64,000 nucleotides of DNA from Channallabes apus (GCA_030522415.1 CM060109.1:33672892-33736891); one strand, 5' to 3'; counted from the stretch's first letter, positions 24,337 through 32,979 are shown. The notes: a model not told the origin generated them from the letters alone. Made by a program: numbers and translations.

Positions 24337-26209
24337 TACAGAGTCAAGATTAATAATATTATCATATATATCAATTTATTATTAGTGATAGTATTAAATT
24401 ATTATTAGTATTAAAATATTCATACAAGTTTTTCCTTTTCCTGAAGTGTGTATAATTAATGTTTGGCTGTTTGCTCGACTTCAGCTGCTCCGTCAGTATA
24501 CCGCAGGTAATGGTACAGTAATGGTAACATGGTCATTTTAGACTGATAATCATGGACATGGTCAAATTAGTTTTTCTACACTTTGTTGTTCCTTTTCATT
24601 TTAGATGCTTCTATTATTGATCTGAAAACTGTACAGTATGTGTTTTATTCGCTTGTGCATTTAAGAAACTAGTGCAAATTATATTTTTAGATTATTTGTT
24701 CCTGTTGATCTTCAGAGTGGCGAATTATTCATTCAATTCCACGTATATCTTTAGGGCTGATACCAGTACAGTAAATATGTTGTTTGAGTAAAGCTTTCCA
24801 TCAAAACAGTTTATATAGTAATAATACTCGCATGTTGCCTTGAAAAAAGAGGGATAGCGATGTTTCCTCTTTTTACAAGGGAAAATCGAAGCATTACTGT
24901 GTAAAATGTAAAAAATGTAGCTTTGCCAATACATGTATTTCTACTGTATATAAACAGTACTGTGCTAATGTCTTATTTTGTTCTCATCTTTTGCTTCCAA
25001 AAAGCAAGGCTTTCTTTAGTCTTGTTTATAGTCTTGAGGAATAGTTCTCCACTATTCCTGAAGGGCTTTTTTGGCTCTTGTTTTCAGTCCAACAAGCGAG
25101 AGACAGTTGTATGATCAGATACTGTATGATCAGGTCGGTACTGTAATTAGTATACTGGTTATTAGATGCTGAACGCTGAGTGGTTGGAGCAGACAAAAGG
25201 GGAAATGAGGTCGCTGCTAACATTGGTCCATGAACAACCACTTTTTTAAAATTGTATCTTTAGGTACTTTGCAGACTCACACTAAACCAGTTGATCCCAT
25301 TTCTTTTAGTTAATATAATATACACTACCAGTCAGTAGTTTGGACACACTAAATCCATGGTCTTTGCTAATTTAGATTTCTTTCTACATTGTAAAACAAT
25401 GCTGAAGCTGCAATAATCTCCTTTAAACAGTTCATTTTGAGACGTGTCTGATACTTATGCTCTGTAAAACCTTCATAATGGTGATTTCTGAGGTGGGTAA
25501 CTCTAAATGAGTTTCTCCTCTGCAGCAAAGGTAGGTTTCAGGCTTGCTTTCCTGGGAAGGTCTTCATGAGAGCCAGTTTCATCACGATGTTTCATGGGTT
25601 TTGCAGATGCACTTGGCAATACCGTTCTTAAATGTCTTAAATTAACTGTTGTTGTTTTTCCTTAATTACATAATTCCATATGTTATTTCATAGTTTTGAA
25701 ATGTCTAGTACTGTTGTAGAATGTAGAAAAGCAATCACAAAACAAAAAAACATGTCCAAATGTTTGACTGGTACTGTACATCATTTAATTGAATTACATT
25801 TTATTTAAATTTTATTTTATTGAAATTAAATTTGAGGGGCAGCTCAAAACTTGCACAGTACTGTAAGTATATTTAGTAATTAACATATTTTTTTTATTTT
25901 AATCTATATTTCTATATATCTACAGTATATATTCTATAATCTATAAGGCATAACAAAAACATTTTAGCACATTACGTCTACAGTATATACAGTACATACA
26001 CATCAACCAAAATATATGTTGTAGTAAAAATGAGTTAGTACTATGACATATTTCTTTGACATGCTTTCATTTCCTGTTCATATCATATTCAAACAGCAAA
26101 TTTGCAATTTTCATTTTTACAGGATCTGGGGATCTCGAAGGTGGGTCATATGAAGAGAATTCTGCAGGGAACTAAAGAGCTGGCCAAGAGCGCCATGGTG
26201 GACCTGTGA
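4310..26209 (+). CDS. DGKH: Diacylglycerol kinase eta, 24 coding exons, 5' part outside window
   Basis: This type II diacylglycerol kinase phosphorylates diacylglycerol to phosphatidic acid with ATP. Exons read in phase: 4310-4416, 5141-5266, 5611-5713, 9339-9501, 9615-9723, 9826-9965, 12858-12939, 14128-14213, 14310-14409, 15730-16036, 16239-16370, 17244-17378, 17500-17617, 18029-18139, 18238-18334, 18576-18683, 19286-19399, 19488-19622, 19711-19977, 20093-20185, 20270-20389, 21863-21968, 23137-23267, 26123-26209. They encode about 1024 residues and a TGA stop. All junctions are GT-AG. Order seen: end of C1 finger 1, C1 finger 2, catalytic domain with GGDGSVGW, acidic linker, accessory domain, SAM domain. 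Eta rather than delta is favoured by remembered human sequence around the second C1 end (QCKVSIIPP) and the linker ([13 protein letters not shown]). The PH domain and first C1 half must lie upstream; I could not find them in 1-4309. AKAP11 downstream matches the human neighbour order. Confidence 0.96.
4573..4937 (+). repeat. Complete tRNA-derived SINE with 14-bp target duplication
   Basis: Same family and orientation as the copy at 3503. GAATTAGAAAAAGA flanks it at 4559-4572 and 4938-4951. It sits between two C1-domain exons, 156 nt after the exon ending at 4416. Confidence 0.92.
5141..5266 (+). CDS. DGKH: DGKH exon: first part of C1 finger 2
   Basis: This is a phase 0 exon of 42 codons. It begins [18 protein letters not shown] and continues with the CxxC pairs CAVCDKTC and CLWCKAM. 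The spacing fits the atypical second C1 domain of type II diacylglycerol kinases. Confidence 0.95.
5329..5483. mobile_element. hAT-type MITE, 155 bp
   Basis: Imperfect terminal inverted repeats (CAGTGATCTTCAATC against CCAGGGGTTTTCAATC read inward) and subterminal GGGCCGGTGT/ACACCGGCCC are visible. 8-bp flanks GTTTGAAG and GTTTAAAG differ by one base, matching the 8-bp duplication of hAT elements. Confidence 0.7.
5611..5713 (+). CDS. DGKH: DGKH exon: end of C1 finger 2
   Basis: It starts [18 protein letters not shown], the last His and Cys ligands of C1 finger 2, and runs on to NSIDSDG. The donor GTAAGC splits the glycine codon, which is completed by the exon at 9339 across a 3.6 kb intron. 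Confidence 0.95.
5714..9338 (+). other. DGKH intron of 3.6 kb
   Basis: It has a TAATC run (6579-6610), AAAT-type runs (6836-6862), a short (AC)n run near 7830 and a large inverted repeat at 8909-9192. The blocks 5900-6290 and 7370-7740 are complex, less AT-rich and could be conserved non-coding DNA, which cannot be judged from one genome. I see no exon. Confidence 0.55.
8909..9192. repeat. Near-perfect inverted repeat: 112-bp arms, 60-bp loop
   Basis: The left arm is 8909-9020 and the right arm 9081-9192; aligned by eye they match at 109 of 112 positions. Arm ends are CTGAGTCGCATT and AATGCGACTCAG. In the pre-mRNA this would fold into a very long hairpin, 146 nt upstream of the exon at 9339. 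No target duplication was seen. Confidence 0.9.
9339..9501 (+). CDS. DGKH: DGKH exon: start of the catalytic domain
   Basis: It begins [10 protein letters not shown] and continues [15 protein letters not shown], the conserved opening strand of the diacylglycerol kinase catalytic domain, and ends NGGPHLG. The intron before it carries a 112-bp inverted repeat whose right arm ends 146 nt upstream of this exon. Confidence 0.96.
9615..9723 (+). CDS. DGKH: DGKH exon: glycine-rich nucleotide-binding motif
   Basis: It encodes [21 protein letters not shown] and ends [14 protein letters not shown] is the glycine-rich ATP-binding motif of the lipid kinase fold and is intact, so the enzyme should be active. 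Confidence 0.97.
9826..9965 (+). CDS. DGKH: DGKH exon: catalytic domain, [11 protein letters not shown] motif
   Basis: It encodes [20 protein letters not shown] and ends [14 protein letters not shown] is the second signature of diacylglycerol kinase catalytic domains. The donor is GTACAA, a weaker match than its neighbours, followed by a 2.9 kb repeat-rich intron. Confidence 0.96.
10317..10384 (-). repeat. LINE/SINE 3' tail fragment
   Basis: ATAGAATAGTCTTTATTGTC and TTGCAACCAG read on the minus strand as the GACAATAAAG...TCTATTCTAT tail frequent at the 3' ends of fish LINEs and their SINEs. It directly adjoins the duplicated unit at 10385. Confidence 0.5.
10385..11119 (-). mobile_element. 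Duplicated unit, copy A, with LINE reverse-transcriptase fragment
   Basis: It is nearly identical to 11839-12475, with the same first and last bases (ACACACATACAC ... AGTAGATCT). On the minus strand 10480-10578 encodes [18 protein letters not shown], a motif of non-LTR reverse transcriptases. The rest has no recognisable coding. Compared with copy B it has about 98 extra bases near 10955-11050. Confidence 0.75.
11521..11838. mobile_element. Tc1/mariner-like MITE, left part, split by copy B
   Basis: After a TA comes CAGTGGAACCTTGGATTACG, a terminal inverted repeat type common in fish Tc1-like MITEs. It contains a (GT)n tract at 11711-11743. After the inserted unit the sequence TTTGCTCGTCTCGCAAACC at 12474 looks like its continuation. 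The right terminus was not found. Confidence 0.55.
11839..12475 (-). mobile_element. Duplicated unit, copy B, inserted in a Tc1-like MITE
   Basis: It repeats copy A (10385-11119) with only a few substitutions and one ~98-bp deletion. Because the flanks differ from those of copy A and look like two halves of one MITE, the copy was probably inserted as a unit rather than made by tandem duplication. Confidence 0.7.
12858..12939 (+). CDS. DGKH: DGKH exon: end of the first catalytic half
   Basis: It starts [16 protein letters not shown] and ends ETEDCQ. The join to the previous exon restores an arginine codon. The end of this exon lies in the poorly conserved spacer between catalytic segments. 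Confidence 0.94.
12940..14127 (+). other. DGKH intron
   Basis: It has an unassigned antisense ORF (13248-13532, 94 codons) and a diverged SINE-like fragment at about 13955-14050, which resembles a fish repeat with AACCCGGAGCGTTAACCG. I see nothing else definite. Confidence 0.5.
14128..14213 (+). CDS. DGKH: DGKH exon: [12 protein letters not shown] segment
   Basis: It reads [20 protein letters not shown] and then NSVVISSAK. The exon is phase 0 at its start and leaves two bases of a lysine codon at the donor GTAAGT. Confidence 0.95.
14310..14409 (+). CDS. DGKH: DGKH exon: [12 protein letters not shown] helix segment
   Basis: It encodes [19 protein letters not shown] and ends AESMAVK with donor GTAAGT. 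It is part of the helical linker between the catalytic and accessory domains and matches the remembered eta sequence closely. Confidence 0.95.
14410..15729 (+). other. DGKH intron, AT-rich
   Basis: It has simple ATTT/TTTA runs at 14761-14790 and 15540-15600 and otherwise low-complexity AT-rich sequence. I see no exon or transposon with recognisable ends. Confidence 0.6.
15730..16036 (+). CDS. DGKH: DGKH exon: linker with polyglutamate tract
   Basis: It starts [16 protein letters not shown], passes through a glutamate-rich run (about 15829-15885, GAG/GAA codons) and ends with [19 protein letters not shown]. The helix at the end is conserved in the family; the acidic run looks like a codon-repeat expansion. 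Confidence 0.95.
16239..16370 (+). CDS. DGKH: DGKH exon: acidic, low-complexity linker
   Basis: It encodes [18 protein letters not shown] and then a run rich in Lys, Asp and Glu, ending ELESLP. The donor is GTGAGT. This is part of the spacer that separates the two catalytic halves in delta and eta kinases. Confidence 0.92.
16371..17243 (+). other. DGKH intron
   Basis: It contains a (GAT)n run (16466-16489) and AT-rich sequence with several TACTGTA/TACAGTA words. I see no exon. Confidence 0.55.
17244..17378 (+). CDS. DGKH: DGKH exon: serine-rich linker
   Basis: It encodes [19 protein letters not shown] and ends [14 protein letters not shown]. The Ser/Pro/Arg stretch has several candidate phosphorylation sites. 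NTRIICPG leads into the conserved [13 protein letters not shown] of the next exon. Confidence 0.93.
17500..17617 (+). CDS. DGKH: DGKH exon: lead-in to the accessory domain
   Basis: It encodes [19 protein letters not shown] and [17 protein letters not shown]. This string, as I remember it, separates eta from delta, so it is the best single exon for the paralog call. Confidence 0.95.
17838..17895. repeat. Fragment of a fish interspersed repeat
   Basis: CATTTAGGCATTTGGCAGAT and GCTCTTATCCAGAGTGAC are the terminus of a very common fish repeat; the same terminus on the other strand ends the copy at 20443-20622. Confidence 0.6.
18029..18139 (+). CDS. DGKH: DGKH exon: accessory domain start
   Basis: It encodes [20 protein letters not shown] and [16 protein letters not shown]. 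This is the start of the diacylglycerol kinase accessory domain, which packs against the catalytic domain and is needed for activity. Confidence 0.96.
18238..18334 (+). CDS. DGKH: DGKH exon: accessory domain
   Basis: It encodes [20 protein letters not shown] and ends NLEQKVQLE. The intron before it is only 98 nt long, and both splice sites are clear. Confidence 0.96.
18576..18683 (+). CDS. DGKH: DGKH exon: accessory domain
   Basis: It encodes [20 protein letters not shown] and [16 protein letters not shown]. The phase 0 exon is among the most conserved parts of the family. Confidence 0.97.
18684..19285 (+). other. DGKH intron
   Basis: AT-rich sequence of 602 nt without recognisable repeat ends. 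The two overlapping ORFs at 18769-19034 have no domain and no coding-like composition. Confidence 0.55.
19286..19399 (+). CDS. DGKH: DGKH exon: accessory domain
   Basis: It encodes [20 protein letters not shown] and [18 protein letters not shown], phase 0 at both ends. Eta-type human protein has Ala where this fish has Cys in the first motif, a small substitution. Confidence 0.96.
19488..19622 (+). CDS. DGKH: DGKH exon: end of accessory domain
   Basis: It encodes [20 protein letters not shown], then [20 protein letters not shown], and ends LTRDR. The two ends are phase 0. It closes the conserved kinase core. Confidence 0.96.
19711..19977 (+). CDS. DGKH: DGKH exon: helical C-terminal region
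   Basis: It encodes [20 protein letters not shown] and, later, [20 protein letters not shown] and [16 protein letters not shown]. It forms the helical region between accessory and SAM domains. Confidence 0.95.
20093..20185 (+). CDS. DGKH: DGKH exon: [10 protein letters not shown] segment
   Basis: It reads [20 protein letters not shown] and ends SLLVGRVSL. The exon is 31 codons, phase 0, separated by short introns from both neighbours. Confidence 0.94.
20270..20389 (+). CDS. DGKH: DGKH exon: [12 protein letters not shown] segment
   Basis: It encodes [20 protein letters not shown] and [30 protein letters not shown] fits eta. It is followed by a 1.47 kb intron rich in degenerate repeats. Confidence 0.95.
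20443..20622. repeat. Fish interspersed repeat (MITE or SINE-like)
   Basis: GGGCCCTTGAGCAAGGCCC is followed by CTGCTCAGATG and TAAGTCGCTCTGGATAAGAG, and ends CTAAATGTAAATGT. The combination is the 3' half of an abundant fish repeat. Its 5' half is not clear. Confidence 0.6.
20640..21810. repeat. Degenerate short tandem-like repeats in a DGKH intron
   Basis: At 20640-20790 and especially 21660-21810 the words AACATACC, AACATGTCC, CCCAGCAC and ATCTCCAACA recur at 9-15 nt spacing, as in an old minisatellite. The region between has no recognisable exon. Confidence 0.4.
21863..21968 (+). CDS. DGKH: DGKH exon: basic segment before the SAM domain
   Basis: It encodes [20 protein letters not shown] and [15 protein letters not shown]. 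The basic run [11 protein letters not shown] is conserved in eta. If the intron is retained, reading stops six bases later than GIA, giving a short SAM-less tail. Confidence 0.94.
21969..23136 (+). other. DGKH intron with a possible alternative terminal exon
   Basis: A long pyrimidine tract at 22725-22810 precedes TGCAG at 22822-22826. Splicing there from 21968 would add VVNVLL and a stop. No other exon is seen; 22960-23060 has TTG repeats. Confidence 0.4.
23137..23267 (+). CDS. DGKH: DGKH exon: first part of the SAM domain
   Basis: It encodes [20 protein letters not shown], then [20 protein letters not shown]. This is the sterile alpha motif that drives oligomerisation of the long eta/delta isoforms. 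Its presence shows that this species can make the SAM-containing isoform. Confidence 0.96.
24265..24334. repeat. Compound (TA)20(GA)15 microsatellite
   Basis: A TA run (24265-24304) joins directly to a GA run (24305-24334). Confidence 0.95.
25323..25776. mobile_element. Tc1/mariner-like MITE, about 454 bp
   Basis: TA flanks both ends. Inverted ends are CACTACCAGTCAGTAGTTTG and CAAATGTTTGACTGGTACTG, about 18 of 23 positions matching including GGAC/GTCC. A relative lies at 54024-54589 in the opposite orientation. No transposase ORF. Confidence 0.75.
26123..26209 (+). CDS. DGKH: DGKH last coding exon: SAM end and stop
   Basis: It encodes [20 protein letters not shown] and ends AKSAMVDL followed by TGA. 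It completes the SAM helix 5. The 3' UTR starts at 26210. Confidence 0.96.
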   Translation, partial: DLGISKVGHMKRILQGTKELAKSAMVDL

Positions 26210-29200
26210 GGCTCGAGGGGTCCTTTCCTTCAGCAGAAGTGAACATTTTACAGAGCTGCATTGTCTGGATGAGCTCGGTAATGAGGGGTTTCCTCCCCAT
26301 GATTTAGCATAGCTTTAGAGTTCCTGCGAATGTGTTGCTTTAGTTTGAGTGCTGGTGCCAAAAGAATTATAGTGTTCAAAATATTTTCAGTTGGTTGTTA
26401 AATTTATTTTTAAAAAGCCATTTCTTATTGCATTGATGGCACAATCAGGTATGCAACTCTCATTGCAGAAGCAACTTCTGGCATCTTAAAAAGAATCAAG
26501 TAGCAAAACAGGACTTCCATAAAATGCACACTGTGGGTGAAGCAAGGCCGGGTAATAGCTCGCTGGCATTTTGCCTTGTGGTGGATGGCTACAATAGGAC
26601 GGAGACGTGATGTGTCAGCAATATTCTTCTTTCGACAGCACTGTTTACATTTTAAGGAGACAGGAAAATGGCTGCTGAAGAGTTGCATTGAAATTGCAAT
26701 CCTAGCAGATGGTTTTTCAGTCCAGAAAGAAAGTTGAGTAAGGGGTTTCCTGAAGCAGTGACTTTCTGATGCATGGTGATTTTGCTTGATTTTGGAATTA
26801 TATTTCACTGCATGATTAATGTGTTTTTTTTATTGTACAAACTAACACTTGAACAAGTTTTATATGACTTTAGTATGATACCGTTTGTTACTACTGAAGC
26901 ATCCCTGTGGTCTTACTAGACTGCTGTTTCATTACTATATCTTTGTTTGCATGAGACTTCTGTGTCAAAGAGCAGTGTCTTGTACCATATTTAATGTAAA
27001 AATGTGCTTTATTGTAGGACATCTATGATTTATATTGAGATAAGACATTGAGTAAGACAATATCAGCTCCTTAAATTATCAATAAGGAACAATACTACAT
27101 CGAAGTGACTACAAAAGTGAATGTGCCCCATTTTTTTTTGGAAAACATCATTTTTAGGTTGCATTAGAATGCAAATTAAAAAAATAAAACAAAACAAACA
27201 AAATATCATTTGAATATCAGAATATTAGGTTGAAAGTACTTATAATATTATGACTTATGATATGATGTAGTCACTTTAGATCTATTTGGAACATTTAGAT
27301 ATTTTACTTGCAATAAGAACCATGTGGGTTTTTTTTTTTCTTCATTAGAGATTGCAGTTGATCTGCAACTTTGCATAAGTTTCTTATAATTTACATTTCT
27401 CAAAATAGGGATTAAAGTACATGTTTGCTAAGACACCCAGAACTAAATTGTATTAAGTCGATGGCATTACAGGGTATACAAGTTTAAGTGAGGTTTTTGT
27501 TGGTTAATATATGCACTGTAAATATGTTAAAACAGTCTCTACTGTTAATTCCAGTTGTAAGGAACTGGTTTGTATAGATTAATGCTAATACCTTACATAG
27601 AGCTTTTAAATTTGATTGTGTATAGTGCACCATAATACAGATGTGATTTCTAATAATTATAAGTAATCGCCTTTATATGTTAAGTGCTGTTGTATTCTAT
27701 TGAAGGTGCAATATGGTATTTATTTTGATACATTTTCCTCTCTATGAAGCTTTATTATGTGAGTTTTTCATGGAAAACAAAAAATCATGTTATTTTAGTT
27801 CTTTCAGTTCTTTTAGTTTACGCTGGGCTCATGGACATGCCGTATTCCCTCCAAATTCATAAAAACTTCCTTAAGCAAGCGGTTGGTTCTCTCTGTTTAA
27901 TTGCGCTTCCATGTTAATTCGCTAGACAACTGGTTGGACACACTATGGAACTAGCAGAATTTCCTGCTGTGCCCATTTTATTTTCATTATAACACGAGAT
28001 TTTAACTTTTTGTGGGTTTCGCTTTGGCTTTATGACATATTCAAATTTTCCTGTAGGGGGTGTCAGAGTACTGAATGTGGATTATACTGATCCCAACAAA
28101 ATATTTCGTAATAGTAGAATAAAATATATTTTTCACGGAAATCTTTTTTTTTTTTTCATTATGATATAAGGATCCATTAAATTCATATGCACTCTTATAA
28201 AGACAACTTTAAAAGGAAATTGAAAAGTTCAGATTAAATACTACAATAACAATACAGCTGACTATTATAACACATTACAGTAGATGGCTGGCGTCCTCTG
28301 ATGAACTAACTTTTAACAAACTTTGTTCTATTCAGAACCAGAATAAGTGTTTTAATGTACCTAGAGTGTAAGGCCCATTAACACAGAGAAAACTGTTACT
28401 GAATAAGGAGAAATGGGAGGTCAACTTTAATTTTATCCATGGTTATTTTTGAATATTATAAACTACACTTTCACACTATGCTCTTATATAGGGTTATTCA
28501 AGGGTTCTTTAGCTTTCTAAACATTTTCTACTCTGATCTTTTTTAAGGGAACCCCTCTTTTATAGGTTTCTGTGTAGAGCCTTTCCCACAGGGTCAAACC
28601 GAAGAACTCTTTAGGGTGCTAATGGAACCTAATGGATTTTTTTTTCAAAGCATGTCTAATTATAGTGAATGTGGTGTCATTTTTTATTTTCTTTTATTTT
28701 CACGTGACATAAACAGATATGCATTGTCTTGGAAGGGAGTCAAATACTATTTTCAGAATGAAAAAGTGATCTAACCCATCTGATCTGGAGTCATTGCCAA
28801 TGATGCAAGTACACATCATACGCTGTCTGCATTTCTTTGTAGAAAGAAAGTACAGTAGTGTTAACAATGTGCTGTGCCATAAATGCAAATTTTTTTTAGG
28901 CTATTCCTGAAATTATTCATGACCTTGGACTATAGCAGCTTTGAAAATTATGGAATTGACAGCTCCCGAAAAGAGTACTGAAAAATTTGGCCTTAGTGAT
29001 TTTATCATTTCTCAACTGTAGCAGGTTAACTAACCTCAGAATAACAGTGCCTCGTACTGTATGTGGTTTCATTTGCATTAATTTTCCCCAAGTGCAGTCT
29101 TCCTCTCAAACTGCAGTTCCTTCCTGTGCACACGTTCATGCAAGCTCTTTAGAGTGTATCCATGAGACTGAGCATGCTTTTAAATAGGACTTCAGGCTCC

Positions 29201-29740
29201 TGTGAGCTTGGACTTATCTATAGATGGTGTAAATACAGCTGTATACTGCCTGATTTTGTCAAAACCAATTCACACAAGAAATTTTTAGAGCAGGAGCGCT
29301 CTAGTGCATATCGCTGACATGATCGTATATGGGAAGTGCGATTTCATTTGTTTACATTGTGTTTACAATGGCACAGTTTTATTTGTAAAACTATGTGTAC
29401 AGCTATATACAACATTTGCATATTTATTAAGGTTAAACAAATGATGTGTATGTGTTTTCACCATTGGGATATAATGTTACAGTAGTCACTTGTATTGATA
29501 TCTGGATGACCTTTTGGTAAAATTAGTTGGTAATTTTTATGACTACTAAGTGACTGTTTTCTGTGCCTTTTTATCGTAGGTGCATGATTAACTATTTATT
29601 ACAATATGAAAGTCACTGAGATGTGTATTTTTGTATCCTGATTAAATAAATGTCTCAATTTTGTTGTACATTTTGAAGTGGTAAAATGGTGCCACTTAAT
29701 ATCTAACTTCTTCAATAAAACTGAATGCATACACAATGTA
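26210..29740 (+). other. DGKH: DGKH 3' UTR (about 3.5 kb), end tentative
   Basis: The stretch after the stop is AT-rich and has no supported ORF or identifiable transposon. Two AATAAA signals stand near its end, at 29645-29650 and 29714-29719; the second, followed by a GT-rich stretch, is the likely main site. Several ATTTA motifs are present. The 127-codon antisense ORF at 26425-26808 has no recognisable domain and is most likely chance. Confidence 0.7.
29714..29719 (+). terminator. Polyadenylation signal AATAAA for DGKH
   Basis: AATAAA is followed within about 30 nt by GTATGGCGTCGTGTATAG, a GT-rich downstream element. An upstream alternative signal lies at 29645-29650. Confidence 0.6.
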
Positions 29741-29889
29741 TGGCGTCGTGTATAGTGTCATTTATTTCTTGAGTCATCTTGTGAGCTTTAGCTATTACAA
29801 GGAATGAGTACACCACAGGAAAGGTAGCTCCATAATGATTAGCAACAAACTTTTGGTAAAGGTAAGAGGAAAACGCCTTTTTGGTAAAC

Positions 29890-30092
29890 TAGCTTAATTG
29901 TACACCGATAATATGAAGGAAAATTTTTATTTGAAACATTTATATCCTGACCTCTTTGTTGCCTGATGTTAATATCTGAGTAAAAAAGTTAAGTAATGTT
30001 GACTGCTTCAATATTACTAAACACTCGGGATCGTAGTGAATTTTAAAAAAATGAGTGGTCAAACCAAGACTTGGTTGATTGTGCACAATAAC
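29890..30092 (+). repeat. Direct repeat, left copy
   Basis: TATCCTGACCTCTTTG, GTTGACTGCTTC, AAACACTC and GATTGTGCACAATAAC recur in order at 41129-41329. The two copies are about 80% alike by eye. The family is unknown to me; the AT-rich block that follows to 30260 may belong to it. Confidence 0.65.
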
Positions 30093-30612
30093 AGAACAAA
30101 GTTATGAGAGATAAAAACTAATTTATTCCTCTATATAATCCCCTGTAACACCAATGCACTTATCCTAGTGGTAGAAGGTTTTCTCAGGACACAGGAGTCA
30201 TTCTCAGATTGCCTGCTTCACGTGTAAAACACTGGCCTCCTACTGTAGGAACTCCTTTAACAGCCCAAACATGTGAAGATATTTAATAACTTAATAATAG
30301 ATACTTAATAACTCCCAGCCGAGTCCCTGTAATGTAAAAGCGGTGTTTGTGATTATTGTGTGTACAGTTCCCACAGACAGATGTGTTTCTTCTGCAAGTT
30401 GGTGACAAATTATCCATCAGTTTTCAAAGATCGAGCGGTCTACTCGCTAAATGTTCACAGGAACAACTACAGTGGACTCTAAGCTACCTCAGCTGGGATG
30501 ATCTGTGGCTCATCACTGTACTGTGCTTGGTGTCCTCTGTAAATATCAGTCGGTAAATCCAAATCCTCATTATATTATAATAATGCATATTTCATAAGAA
30601 ACCAAGATAAAA
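30093..30612. other. Intergenic sequence
   Basis: No gene. A stretch near 30110-30260 with CCCCTGTAACACC could be a remnant of a mariner-like element. The ORF at 30356-30556 has no domain. Confidence 0.4.
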
Positions 30613-31018
30613 TATAGTTGCAAGCAACGATGAGCGGGCCCAAGCACCCTGCGGCCTAGACCCTGTGTGTGTGTGTGTGTGTGTGTGTGTCAACATTTGT
30701 GATGTGTAGAATAGGCTGTAGATGCTGGGGGATAAAAGCATCACACTATGTTGTCACTTAATGTGATGTCACTCAATATAATGTCACACAGAAAGTTATT
30801 AACCACTTTTTGGCATAAGTTTAAGGTGATATCACGGTTGACCTGTTTAAGAAATCTGTCATTTGCATCCTCAATGTCTTTAGATCACAACGGCTCGGTT
30901 TGGTGGCGATCGTATAAATTCCCTAGGAGGATATTTCAAATTCGATCTGGTGCGTTTTGCGAACGACCCAAAATAGCTGACTTCCTGCTGAGTTGAGCCC
31001 ATGACATGCAGTGCGAAA
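30613..31018 (+). repeat. Inverted repeat pair, left arm (about 410 bp)
   Basis: GCAAGCAACGATGAGCGGGC starts it and CATGACATGCAGTGC is near its end. The reverse complement of 41395-41822 has the same string of motifs in the same order (GCCCAAGCACC, TTATTAACCACTTTT, CCTAGGAGGA, CTGACTTCCTG). It includes a (TG)n run at 30664-30690. Confidence 0.8.
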
Positions 31019-31033
31019 CTTGTTCAGCGCAAT

Positions 31034-31404
31034 TGTCAGAACTAACCTCGGAAGACCAGAAGACGTAGCTTTAGCGGTTAGCCCTTTGTTGCGTGAATGG
31101 TAAACCCAAACGCGGAGAAAACACGAATAGGCAGGATAATCACGCTCTTTAATCTAAGGACTCTCACGATAGAGGAGTAAGGGAAAGACACAATCTAACC
31201 CGCGTCCTAGAAATACACACTCAATCAGGAAGCAGACCAAAAAGGGTGAGTACTCACGGTTTGGTGAACGATTCCGACAGGGCATCAGAAAAACTCAATG
31301 ACTGAGCGTTGTACTATCGTTTGTTTACTCCTTTTATACTTCCTGGTTCATGACCGCATTACTTCCGGGTCCTAGTGCCGGCCACGGACCGAGTGTGCAT
31401 GACA
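31034..31404 (-). repeat. 3' LTR of the gypsy element
   Basis: It is the same length as, and base for base apparently identical to, 40614-40984. The pol reading frame ends inside it, at 31359. A G6 run (31408-31413, minus strand) just before it is the likely polypurine tract. Confidence 0.93.
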
Positions 31405-32979
31405 GTACCCCCCTGTCCAGGACCGGCTCCAGACGGTCCTGGGACGGAGGATACCCTGTGACGGTAGTCCCGAATGAGCTCGGGGTCGAGGATGAAACGT
31501 GCTGGGACCCAAGACCGCTCCTCGGGGCCGTAGCCCTCCCAATCGACGAGGTACTGGGTACCTCTGCCCCGAGGACGTGAATCGAGAATCCTTCGCACGG
31601 TGTAGGCGGGACCGCCGTCAATGATTCGGGGAGGAGGAGCAGGGGGGGTGGGTGTAATCATAGGTGAAGTGATGAAGGGTTTTAGCTGTGATGTATGGAA
31701 AACTGGGTGGATCCGGAGCGCCGCAGGCAGCTGGAGCCGGTAGGTGACAGGGTTAATCCGTAAAGTGATGCGGTATGGTCCGATGAATCTTGGGGATAAC
31801 TTCTTTGACTCGGTGTGCAGATGAAGGTTTTTAGTAGATAGCCATACCTTGTCACCTACGTGGTACAATCGTCCCGGGGGGTGTCGACGGCGATGTTGGG
31901 TGGCGTAGCTGATGTTGGCACGTTGGATGGCGAGGTTGGCCTGGTGCCACAGCCGTCGACACCTACGGACCAACTGTTGGGCCGATGGCACATCAACCTC
32001 TGGTTCTTGATGATTGAACATCAGGGGTTGGAAGCCATGACAAACCTCAAATGGGCTTAGGTTGGTGGCTGAGGAGACGTGGAGGTTGTGGGAGAGTTCG
32101 GCCCATTTGAGGTAGCGGGCCCAGGAGCGCTGACGATCCGAAACAAAGCACCTCAGGTAGCGCTCAAGCTGTTGGTTGGTCCGTTCCGTCTGACCATTAG
32201 TCTGGGGATGGTACCCTGATGAGAGACTACAGGTGGAATTGATCAGACGGCAGAAGGCCTTCCAGAACCGGGCGGTGAACTGGGGCCCTCTGTCCGAGAC
32301 GATGTCCTTTGGGAACCCATGCAGTCGGACTACGTGTTCTAATATCAGCTCCACGGTGTTTTTTGCTGATGGGAGTCCGGTCAGGGCCACCAGGTGCACG
32401 GCCTTGGAGAACCGATCAACGATGGTTAGGATGGTGTTTTTCCCTTCTGATGCCGGCAGGCCCGTGATGAAGTCCAGGGCGATGTGCGTCCAGGGCCGAC
32501 GGGGAACTGGGAGTGGTTGGAGTTCTCCGGGTGTAGGTTGGTTGGTGTCCTTGGCCCTGGCACACACCGGGCACGCCTGGACGAACTCGACGGTGTCTTT
32601 CCGCATGGAGGGCCACCAGAACGCCCGTCCGATGAACGAGAGGGTCCGTCGGACTCCGGGATGTCCGGCGATGGTGGATGAATGACCCCACTGGAGAACC
32701 TCCGTTCTTAGGCGTTGAGGCACATAGAGTCGTCCAGGTGGCACGCCTGCCGGTTCGGTCTCGGTAGCCTGTGCCTGGCGGACCCTAGTTTCCAAGTCCC
32801 AGTGGATGGGTGCGATGATGCGGGATGGAGAAATGACAGGCACGGGGTCCGCCCGGGGGAGGTCGTCCTCATGTTGTCGTGATAGGGCGTCGGCCTTGGT
32901 GTTCTTTGACCCCGGGCGATACGACAGATGGAAGTTATATTGTTCAAAAAAGAGAGCCCACCGTGCCTGTCGTGGGTTA
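31359..32979 (-). pseudogene. pol: pol of the gypsy element, second part (end of RNase H, integrase, chromodomain)
   Basis: Element sequence begins at NPRQARWALFF. In the open frame starting at 33119 the integrase zinc ligands are H146, H153, C183 and C186, and the catalytic DDE residues D216, D276 and E312. GPY motif FIGPYR is near 445-450. A chromodomain (YTVRRIL ... YLVDWEGYG) covers about 506-550. The stop is inside the 3' LTR. The first 47 codons of that frame belong to the inserted transposon. Confidence 0.92.

Larger units (their letters stand above)
23268..26122 (+). other. DGKH intron of 2.9 kb within the SAM domain
   Basis: It contains (GT)n at 23743-23766, (TA)20 plus (GA)15 at 24265-24334, and a Tc1-like MITE at 25323-25776. 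The rest is AT-rich with many TACAGTA/TACTGTA words. Confidence 0.6.

Noticed and set aside
26425..26808. 127-codon antisense ORF in the DGKH 3' UTR
   Set aside because: No recognised domain, no promoter or splice signals; expected by chance in 3.5 kb of UTR.
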